Assembly (NCBI RefSeq): GCF_028640845.1
Contig: NC_080539.1
Span: 364,685,016 to 364,749,015 of the forward strand
Direction of reading: 5' to 3'
DNA length: 64,000 bases
Origin: Ahaetulla prasina
Lineage: Eukaryota > Chordata > Lepidosauria > Squamata > Colubridae
Position numbers and translations under genes: made by a program. The notes beneath the pieces were generated by a model that saw nothing but the letters and a program-made list of their open reading frames with translations, had not been told where the DNA came from and searched no databases. Below are positions 55,995 through 64,000 of the stretch, one piece after another (within the stretch, counting starts at the first letter, position 1; each line of letters opens with the position of its first letter).

Positions 55995-56524
55995 CAGTGG
56001 TGAAATCCAATTTTTTTTACTACCGGTTCTGTGGGTGTGGCTTGGTGAGTGTGGCAGGGGGAGGATACTGCAAAATCTCCATTCCCACCCCACTCCAGGG
56101 GAAGGATACTGCAAAATCTCCATTCTCACCCCACTCCAGGGGAAGGATGTTGCAAAATCTCCATTTCCACCCCACTCCAGGGGAAAGATATTGCAAAATC
56201 TCCATTCCCACCCCACTCCAGGGGAAGGATACTGCAAAATCTCCATTCCCACCCCACTCCAGGGGAAGGATATTGCAAAATCTCCATTCTCACCCCACTC
56301 CAGGGGAAGGATACTGCAAAATCTCCATTCTCACCCCACTCCAGGGGAAGGATATTGCAAAATCTCCATTCCCACCCCACTCCAGGGGAAGGATATTGCA
56401 AAATCTCCATTCCCACTCTACTCTGGAACCAGCCAGAGGTGGTATTTGCCGGTTCTCCGAACTACTCAAAATTTCCACTACCGGTTCTCCAGAATCTGTC
56501 AGAACCTGCTGGATTTCACCCCTG
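55995..56524. mobile_element. hAT-like MITE carrying a 41-bp minisatellite
   Basis: CAGTGGTGAAATCC...GGATTTCACCCCTG. Perfect 8-bp target duplication ACTTAAAG (55987-55994, 56525-56532). Confidence 0.92.
56071..56440. repeat. 41-bp minisatellite, 9 units
   Basis: CAAAATCTCCATT at 56071, 56112, 56153, 56194, 56235, 56276, 56317, 56358 and 56399, always 41 bp apart, with few substitutions. Confidence 0.97.
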
Positions 56525-56604
56525 ACTTAAAGCCTTTTTAGACTGAGCAGTCTATACATCCTGTTTCTCTATCCATCCATTCATCCAGCCACCCATCCAT
56601 CCAT

Positions 56605-57048
56605 GCATATAACACTGTCAAATAATTTACTAAGACTGTATTACTATTATTCTTCTCTTCCTTACTAGTATCTATCTCTTCCCACTTACTACGAAAGCCA
56701 TGTTGCTTGTAACTTTCAATTTATATTGTATTTATTTGTTTCCTAGTACGATTTGATAGCTTATTAGTAACCTTGACTGTCACTAAATATTGTATCTTTT
56801 TATTCTTGATGAATGTATTTTATTTTCCTTATGTACGCTGAGAACATATGCACCTAAGACAAATTCCTTTTTTTTTTATTATTATATTTATATCCCGCCC
56901 TTCTCCGAAGACTCAGGGCGGCTTACAGTGTATAAGGCAATAGTCTCATTCTATTTGTATATTTTTACAAAGTCAACTTATTGCCCCCCCAACAATCTGG
57001 GTCCTTGTGTGTCCAATCACACTTGGCCAATAAAGAATTCTATATTCA
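56605..57048 (+). mobile_element. L3-like LINE 3' end with SINE insert
   Basis: ATAACACTGTCAAATAATTTAC, then GTGTGTCCAATCACAC and AATAAAGAATTC. A truncated minus-strand SINE (56868-57004) splits it. Confidence 0.75.
56868..57004 (-). mobile_element. tRNA-derived SINE (family A), headless
   Basis: Tail and body only (CCCGCCCTTCTCCGAAGACT). The tRNA-like head is missing. Confidence 0.8.
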
Positions 57049-57175
57049 TACATACATTCACCCAGCCATCTGTCTATCTATCTATCCATTCATTCACTCA
57101 TTCCTCTCTCTCTCTCTCTCTCCTATCCATCCATCGATCCATCCACCCATCCATCCATCCTTCCATCAATCTCCC
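57045..57175. repeat. (CATC)n/(CT)n microsatellites
   Basis: CATCCATC and TCTCTC runs. Confidence 0.9.
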
Positions 57176-57361
57176 TCTTGGTTGACGTCACTGACTGCAC
57201 CCCCATGGATCTCAGTCCCTCCCCTCCCAATTCTTTGAAAAGGACATTCTCCAATTAGAACTTCCTGTTATAAACAGACAAAAGATTGAATGTGCACTTA
57301 TCACCATTTAAAAATCAACGTTCCTTATCCCAGGTGCTTTCCAGCTGAATGGACTTCAGTT

Positions 57362-57764
57362 CAGGGGTAAAATCTAAAATTTGTTAATACAGGTTCTGTG
57401 GGTGTGGCTTGGGGGAGTGGTAATGTGTCTGGGTGGGTGTGGCCAACTTTTTTTTTTTTTTAACTTTTGAAAGCATTTTTTCTTCGGCTGAAGAGGTTGT
57501 AAAAAAATGCTTTTAAAGGGTTCTGGCGATCCCAGCTGAGCCGAATGATCATCAGAGGCTTTTTTTTTTTACTTTTAAAAACATTTTTTCGGCGGAAGAA
57601 AAATTGCTTTTAAAAGTAAAAAAAAAAACCCTCTGATGATCGCACGCCTCAGCTGGGCATGGGGAGGGTAGGGTAGGGATTTTTGCTACCGGTTCTCTGA
57701 ACCACCTGCCGCCATCACTATCGGATCAGGCGATCCGGTCCGAACCGGGAGCATTTCACCCCTG
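57362..57764. mobile_element. hAT-like MITE, CAGnGGTG family, hairpin-rich
   Basis: CAGGGGTAAAATC...GCATTTCACCCCTG. Perfect target duplication CTTCAGTT (57354-57361, 57765-57772). Confidence 0.88.
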
Positions 57765-57772
57765 CTTCAGTT

Positions 57773-58088
57773 CCCAGAATTCCCTAACCCGCAATACCAT
57801 TGCTGGGAATTCTAGGAATTGAAGCTTAGATATCTGAAGGTCATCACTACCAATGGAAAAGATTAATTGACAATAGCTCAGTTCACTCAGCATGCATGTA
57901 ATGGTATTTTGGCTGGGAGTCCAAAAGAGTTCAATCCACTTTCGCACATGTGGAGATGGATTAGGAGATAGAGTTCGCCAGGAGGCTACTCTCCTTCCTA
58001 CCTTTAACTCCTCTCCTCAATTCAGGGATGATGTCAACCTTTTGTGGTAAACCAGACCAGGAAACCAAAGTTACAAATACTAGGGGGG
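57773..58088. other. No gene seen
   Basis: Short palindromic GGGAATTCTAGGAATT-type debris, otherwise unique-looking. Confidence 0.35.
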
Positions 58089-58350
58089 TGGACCTTGATG
58101 TTCTCTGAGCTTGGTTGTTTTCTTCCAGATATTTCATTACCCGACTAGATAATATCATCAGAGCTTATGGGTGTCCACTCCCTGTTTATATTCAGCAGTT
58201 AGTCCTGCCGATATTGATGGGGGTGTTTTTTTCCTTAATAGTTCCCTTATTAGAGTAATTTTCTGCTTGATTGTTTGTCTGGTGTTAATCCCTGCTTATC
58301 TGGCTGTTGGTTGCTGGAGAGGATATGTTCTGGTCTTTTTGTTATCTTCT
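58089..58350. repeat. Interspersed repeat Y, copy 2
   Basis: Shares long stretches with 41461-41745. Confidence 0.7.
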
Positions 58351-58385
58351 TAACTACAAGTAGTCCTCGACTTACAAAAGTTAAT

Positions 58386-58645
58386 AGGATGGGATGGGAT
58401 GGGATGGGATGGGATGGGATGGGATGGGAAGAGCTGGAAGGGACCTTGGAGATCTTCTAGTCCAGGGGTCTCTAACCTTGGCCACTTTAAGACTTGTGGA
58501 CTTCAACTCCCAGAATTCCTCAGCCAGCAAAGCGAAGCTGGCTGAGGAATTCTGGGAGTTGAAGTCCACAAGTCTTGAAGTGGCCAAGGTTGGAGACCCC
58601 TGTTCTAGTCCAACCTCCTGCTCAGGCAGGAAACCTTATACTTTC
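58386..58645 (-). mobile_element. CR1 tail with (GGGAT)n
   Basis: AGGATGGGATGGGAT pentamers, then reverse CR1 3' sequence. Confidence 0.75.
58463..58602. mobile_element. Palindromic hAT-like MITE
   Basis: CAGGGGTCTCTAACC...GGTTGGAGACCCCTG. Perfect 8-bp target duplication TTCTAGTC (58455-58462, 58603-58610). Confidence 0.92.
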
Positions 58646-58894
58646 ATTTAGTGACCGTCCAAAGTTACAACAGCACTGAAAAAAGTGATTTATGACCACT
58701 TTTCACGGGTACAACCATTGCAGCTTCCCCAGGATCACATAATTTGTATTTGCATGCTTGGCAACTGGTTCATTTTTATGAGGGTTGCAGTATCCCGGGG
58801 TCATGTGATCCCCTTCTGCAACCTTCTGACATGCAAAGTCCATGGGGAAGCCAGAGTCACTTAACAACCATCTTTGGTTGTTGTTGTTGTTGTT

Positions 58895-59148
58895 TTGCAT
58901 TTATATCCCGCCGTTCTCCGAAGACTCAGGGCGGCTTACACCATGTTAGCAATAGTCTTCATTCTATTTGTATATTTATATACAAAGTCAATTTATTGCC
59001 CCCAACAATCTGGCTCCTCATTTTATCTACCTTATAAAGGATGGAAGGCTGAGTCAACCTTGGGCCTGGTGGGACTAGAACCTGCAGTAATTGCAGGCAG
59101 CTGCTGTTAATAACAGACTGCATTAGCAGCCTGAGCCACAGAGGCCCA
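58895..59148 (-). mobile_element. tRNA-derived SINE (family A)
   Basis: Motif order as at 37093-37341. Confidence 0.85.
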
Positions 59149-59157
59149 TGTTACTAA

Positions 59158-59221
59158 CTTCGGGAGAAGGGCAGTATACAAATTAAAATATTATTATTAT
59201 TATTATTTATTATTATTATTA
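59158..59221 (+). mobile_element. L2 tail fragment with (ATT)n
   Basis: TCGGGAGAAGGGCAGTATAC, then ATT repeats, flanked by TAACT. Confidence 0.7.
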
Positions 59222-59349
59222 ACTTAACAACTGCAGTGATTCACTTAAAAACCAGGCAAGAAAAACAGGGCAAAACTCACTTAGCCAATTTCTCACCTAG
59301 CAACATAAATTTGGGCTCAATTCTGGTTGTAAGTCAAGGACTGCCTGGA

Positions 59350-59960
59350 CTACTTTTATGATAGAGAATAACCAAGCCCAAAGATGCTTCCTCCCTCCCT
59401 GCCTTTAAATACAAAAGAACTGAAAGGGGTCAAGTCTGCATTGCTTTCTCAGATTACATCTCTGCCCTGGACCCAGGTTTCTCTTATCTGCCCATTGTCT
59501 CCGGTGGTGGCTTTTCCTCTTGTTCCTCAAAGCTGTTCTTCTGATAGCCCATTACATCGTCTCCAGCTCCCAAATGAGAGAATTTCAAGGGTATGATAGG
59601 TCAGGAGATATTTTTTTTTCCAGGGTTTCTGGGGAAGTGGAAGGTTGACAATGGAAGCAGGGACTTTTGTTCTGATTGCTACCTTTAGATGAGAGGAAGA
59701 GAAAGGAAACGAAATGCTGTCGCTGATCCTTAATGATTTTGCCACTGAATGTTGGCAGCTCTTTCTCCCCCTTGCTTCACACAGCGTTTTGCGCCTGCTG
59801 TGCCAATGTCTTTTGGCAAAGGCCTCCCACTCTTGGCTCATCTCCAGGCTGTTATCAGCTCCTCCAAAATGGAAATCCTCTGCTTTTGCTTCAGCCTCAA
59901 GGTTTGGAGGTCGCCAGAATGCTTTCATTAGCATGGAAGCTCAACAATGCTCACAGGTCG
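59350..59960. other. No gene seen
   Basis: Repeat-poor. Open frames lack homology and splice context. Confidence 0.35.
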
Positions 59961-59963
59961 GGA

Positions 59964-60124
59964 ATGAGCCAGGGAGAGAAAGAGAGAGAAAGAAAGAGAA
60001 GGAGAAAGAGAGAGGGAGGGAGGGAGGGAGGGAGGGAGAAAGAGAGAAAGAAAGAAAGAGAGAAAGAGAAAGAGAAAGAGAAAGAAAAAAGAGAGAGGGA
60101 AGGCTGGAAGGAAGGAGAAAGAAA

Positions 60125-60184
<60 letters not shown>

Positions 60185-60350
60185 AGAAAGAGACAAAGAA
60201 AGAGAGGGAAGGATGGAAGGAGAAAGAAACAAGGGGAGAGGGAGGGAGGCAGTAAGTAGGGAGGGAGGGAGGAAGAAAGGAGGGAGGGAGGGAGGAAGCA
60301 GGGAGGGAGAGAGGGAGGGAAGAAGGAAGCAAGGAAGGAAGAAAAGGAGT
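59964..60350. repeat. Polypurine tract (GAAA/GAGA/GGGA)
   Basis: Almost 390 bp of purines on the plus strand. Long charged ORFs across it are artefacts. Confidence 0.95.
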
Positions 60351-61028
60351 CTTGAAGTAGAAGCCAACCTTAAGATGGAGCATGGGAGGAGGGAAGTGGA
60401 GCCTGCAACAAAACGGGACCCCCCTTTCAGTTCAAGCGTCCCCACTCCGTTCTTCTTCCCACGCATCGTCTGTTATTTTCCCTTAATCCACATCACGGAC
60501 AGTGAAAATACAAAGCCCCTGGCGGAACTATTTCAGAGGTGCAGCTTTGTGAGGTTTGCTAAAGTTTTTTTGCAGCTTCTGCCATTCTTCCCATTCTGGG
60601 AAAGAACATTCTTGTCTGCCACTTGAAACAATTGCTTCAAGTGGCAGACAAGGCTAGAGAGGACAGGGTCTCTCTGAGCCCCACTGGCAGCTCTTCCCAG
60701 GGGCAAGGGGGACAGGGAGGGGGGAGGGGAGGGGGGAGGGGAGGGTGGCTGTTGAGATCCTGGAGGTGTTTTTGGTTGTTATATTTGGTTCTCTGTTCCG
60801 GAGCCATACCAGTTGAGGGGAGGGGAAAGGGAGAAGGAAGGAAGGAAGGAAGGAAGGAAGGAAGGAAGGAAGGAAGGAAGGAAGGAAGGAAGGAAGGAGA
60901 GGAGGGGTGGTTAACCTTGGTGAACGAGGAAAAAAGATGCTGCCCAGGAAACCACTCAACGGTCAGTGAAAGAACCTTAGGAAGGATCCACTCTAAGGGA
61001 TCAACCAGTTAAAAGTAGGGGCAGGAGA
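60351..61028. repeat. G-rich and (GAAG)n stretch, no gene
   Basis: G-runs at 60698-60748, GAAG units at 60835-60898, otherwise unique-looking. Confidence 0.7.
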
Positions 61029-61320
61029 TGTTCAAACTATTCTCCAAAGCACCTGAGGGTAGAACAAGAAGCAATGGGTGGAAACTAATCAAGGAGAGAA
61101 GCAACTTAGAACTAAGGAGAAATTTCCTGACAGTTAGAACAATCAATAAGTGGAACAACTTGCCTGCAGAAGCTGTGAATGCTCCAACACTGGAAATTTT
61201 TAAGAAAATGTTGGATAGCCATTTGTCTGAAATGGTGTAGGGTTTCCTGCCTCGGCAGGGGGTTGGACTAGAAGACCTCCAAGGTCCCTTCCAACTCTGT
61301 TATTATGTTATATGTTATGT
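61029..61320 (+). mobile_element. CR1 LINE 3' end
   Basis: Encodes KLFSKAPEGRTRSNGWKL and NLELRRNFLTVRTI with a stop at the LINE end (SHLSEMV), then CCAAGGTCCCTTCCAACTC and a TTATG tail. Confidence 0.85.
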
Positions 61321-61654
61321 CTTCAGAGTCTGCTAATGTAGCCTCCCAATAAAGAAGAATTAGTTCACCTAGTCCTGCTTCCTGTCTGCTTCACCTGGAA
61401 GGGCTGACATCAATCTTGCAAGCCTGACGGTCCCATTGCCTCTTTTAACGGCTTTATTTATTTATTAAATTTAGATGTCGCCCACCAACACTCCGAGGCG
61501 AGACTCTGAATGGCTGAGGATCCATTAGAGGGCAGGTCGTCCGTAAGTTTCTTGCTCTGGCCATTAAGCTCCTGCCTCTCTTGTTGGGGGGGGGGAGGAA
61601 AGAGTGGGGGGGGGGAGAGGGACATTGCTAACTTGGTTTTCCGCATGTTCAAGG

Positions 61655-61720
61655 TTCAAGAGTGGCGCAGTGGCCTAGAGGTGGAGCTCTCACCTCACAA
61701 TCAGGAGGGCCACAAAAAAA
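61655..61720 (+). mobile_element. SINE head fragment with A-run
   Basis: AGAGTGGCGCAGTGGCC (A-box region) then an A-run. Body missing. Confidence 0.55.
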
Positions 61721-62775
61721 AAAAGAAGAAGAAGAATCATGGGCGGGCTTTAGCCCCAAAGCGTTGCTGACCTCTGCTACAGCTTGCCACCTCTGGAGAG
61801 CCCCAAACGGAGATACCGTTGCTAAACGGTCTGAAAACTGTTGCTTGAGATGACGTGAATATTTCGCTGGCTTCTCTCTGCCGTCAATTGAAAGGAAAGA
61901 TATAGAAAGAACAATAAAACGAGAGAAAGGGAGAGAAAGAGACCCACACACATGCTTGTTTCCTTGACGCAATTTTTCAACAGCTTCTCAGAAATTGTCG
62001 CTTGTGGGGGGAGAGGGAGGGAGAGATGGAAAATCAGAAAGCAATCTTTGAAGCTCAACTGCCTGAGCCTTTCCTGTGGCTGGAGAATATGATAAAGAGT
62101 CCTGCAGATTTTCACCATGAGAAAGAACTGGGTTTCAAATCCAAGACTTCCAACCTATTTGCCTTCTTCGTCAACACAGACCTTTCTGAGGATGGGACAC
62201 AGTAAGCCCCCTCTTCAAAGGGAAGGGGGGAAAAAAAGGCTTTGCCTAGCTCCAAAACAAAGCCTCAGAAATTTGCTTTCTGGAGAGAGGAGAATGTATT
62301 TTGTGGCAGATTAAAAATTCCAAGCTAGCCAGTGGGTTTTTAACAAACAAAAAAAAAACAACCCAAAACAAAACTGCAAGGGGACATAGATTTCACAGGC
62401 AAGCCCCCCGCTTGGTCTCCATTCTCATCCCCCCCCCACATCTGTTATCTTTTGAATAATTCATAAGCCACATGAATATGTCAATCTAATGAGGGGGGAT
62501 TAGCATCACATAAAATGCAATTTAAATCTTGGCAAGATATTAAAATCTCCCTCCTCCCACACCAAACGTCTATTGCATCTTTGCTCTTGATGTCGGCGGG
62601 AACAGTTTGAGCCCTAGAGCCATGCCAGGGTCCAAAGGGAAGACGGTGGCTTAGCCCAGATTTTTTTTTCCTCCTGTCAGGGATCTTGAGATTGGTGTCC
62701 TTAAGGCTCTCCTGACCCAGTCTGTCAGCATGGGGATGAGATCTGGAGTTCAATCCAAGCCAGTTTGGTCTAGGG
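61721..62775. other. Repeat-poor island, no gene seen
   Basis: Includes AT-rich words (TCTAATGAGG, GGATTAGCATC at 62484-62512). A 67-codon frame at 62002-62205 has no recognisable homology. Confidence 0.35.
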
Positions 62776-63092
62776 CACGCGGACTCGTGAACTGACATGT
62801 GCGTGTACATGTGTGGGACACGCGTGAATGTGCACATGCGTGGACATGTGTGCATACGCAGCAGAGCCCAAGGACCAGCTGGCCGACGGGAGGCAAGGCA
62901 TCCCAGCACCGGCAGCGCGGCAAGAGGTAAGATCTTTTTCTTTCGTGAGTTTCTGTTTTGTCATTTGCAGGGAAACAGAAGCTCACGAAAGAAACGCCAC
63001 ACAGATCTGACTTGGGGCGATGGCCCTCATGCCAGCAGAGAGGGCTCTGCGTGCCACCTATGGCACACGTGCCATAGGTTCGCCCATCATGG
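62776..63092. mobile_element. hAT-like MITE (GTGATGG family), left end degraded
   Basis: GCACACGTGCCATAGGTTCG and CCATCATG at right. Flanks GTCTAGGG and ATCTAGGG. Confidence 0.55.
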
Positions 63093-63099
63093 ATCTAGG

Positions 63100-63665
63100 G
63101 GTTAAGACACCAGCCTAAAAAGCAGGAAATGGTGAGGTCTAGTCCCGCCTTTAGCCATGAAAGCCAGCTGGGTGACTTTGGGCCAATCACCAGGAAACAG
63201 TGAGTTCTAGTCCTGCCTTAGCCATGAAACTCAGCTGGGTGACTTTGGGCCAATCACCAGGAGACAGTGAGTTCTCATCCCGCCTTAGCCATGAAAGCAG
63301 GCTAGGTGACTTTGGGCCAATCACCAGGAGACAGTGAGTTCTCGTCCCGCCTTAGCCATGAAACTCAGCTGGGTGACTTTGGGCCAAGCACCAGGAGACA
63401 GTGAGTTCTAGTCCCGCCTTAGCTATGAAAGCCGGCTGGGTGACTTTGGGCCAATCACCAGGAGACAGTGAGTTCTCATCCTGTCTTAGGCACAAAATCC
63501 AACTGGGTGACTTTGGGCTAGTCCCTCTCCCTTAGCCCAACTCACCTCATAGGGTTGTTATGGAGGGGAAAATAGGAGGAGGGAAATGTGTTGGATATGT
63601 TTGCTGCCTTTGCTGAGTTATTTGTAAAAAATAATAATAAAGGTGGGATATAAACAAATAAGTAA
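63100..63665 (+). mobile_element. tRNA-type SINE with internal 67-bp x 6 expansion
   Basis: Head GGTTAAGACACCAGCC, six units centred on CTGGGTGACTTTGGGCC, then CTCACCTCATAGGGTTGTTA and tail GGTGGGATATAAACAAATAA. The single-unit form is a common squamate SINE body. Confidence 0.85.
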
Positions 63666-64000
63666 AGGTGCAAAGGATAGCAGTCACCACTCAGTCTATG
63701 CAGGGAGAGTTTCTCTGCCTCTCTCTCTTCTTAGACCCAGGGCCATCAACTGGAGATGACTGGAAGGAAACGGAGAACATGCAGAAGGATGCTTCAGGGC
63801 ACAAGGAACTGTGGGGTTAATTTGCCTAGACGTCGCCATGGGGAATTGCCTCTCACTTTGGAGGATTGCCAGACAGGAGAGAATGCTTACAAAGGATCTG
63901 TCTATCTGGGGATATTTAGGGAAACAGAGCACAGAGCAAACTCATAAGAATAAAGACACTGGGTGCAACATGGTTTGAGGCTGGGTTATTTAAGGCAGGG
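63666..64000. other. No gene seen
   Basis: Unique-looking sequence to the window end. No exon could be supported. Confidence 0.4.

Larger units (their letters stand above)
58357..59347. mobile_element. Tc1/mariner-like MITE with four nested inserts
   Basis: AAGTAGTCCTCGACTTACAA at left, GTAAGTCAAGGACTGCCTGG at right. It contains a CR1 tail, a palindromic MITE, a SINE and an L2 tail. Confidence 0.75.

Noticed and set aside
59714..60626. Highly charged 181- and 297-codon frames
   Set aside because: Translation of a polypurine microsatellite; no domain, no splice context.
62002..62205. 67-codon frame as a small gene
   Set aside because: No homology recognised, no splice or promoter context; length is expected by chance.

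Overview
This looks like a piece of a squamate reptile nuclear genome, most probably a snake. The evidence is the repeat content: long GATA (Bkm-type) arrays, AATAG/ATTCT pentamers attached to CR1 and L3-like LINE tails, a Bov-B fragment, L2 LINEs, squamate tRNA-derived SINEs and very many small hAT-like elements. There are no bacterial genes and no compact ORFs. Nearly all long open frames come from microsatellites or transposable elements.

Only one host gene can be supported: neurocan (NCAN), read on the minus strand near the left end. Two exons are visible: the Ig V-set exon (7266-7667) and the first Link-module exon (1254-1428, exactly 175 bp). A repeat-filled intron of about 5.8 kb separates them. 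The remaining 3' exons lie beyond the left edge. The 5' exons were not recognised, so bases 7668-64000 are either a very long 5' intron or sequence upstream of the gene.

Layout. 1-10 kb: NCAN exons and intron with hAT MITEs, CR1, SINEs, a solo LTR and large GATA and AATAG arrays. 10-28 kb: a SPIN-like hAT element, solo LTRs, palindromic hAT MITEs, and fragments of CR1, L2 and an R4-type LINE. 28-33 kb: a 1.79-kb tandem duplication built of microsatellites, a MITE, an L3 tail and a SINE. 33-41 kb: CR1 interrupted by L2 and by L1, a Bov-B fragment, and a 1.0-kb tandem duplication carrying a solo LTR. 41-51 kb: an L2 LINE with a long open RT frame, a 2.2-kb duplication holding a 225-bp tandem array, and an L3-like LINE RT. 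51-64 kb: hAT pairs, more MITEs, repeat-poor islands, a polypurine block and a SINE expanded into a 67-bp x 6 array.

No undescribed multi-gene system was found. What stands out is the mechanism of the repeats: exact 8-bp target duplications across a CAGnGGTG hAT-like family, minisatellites growing inside MITEs, two hAT elements sharing one target site, and duplications or deletions with readable microhomologies. All calls were made by eye; no alignment or database search was run.
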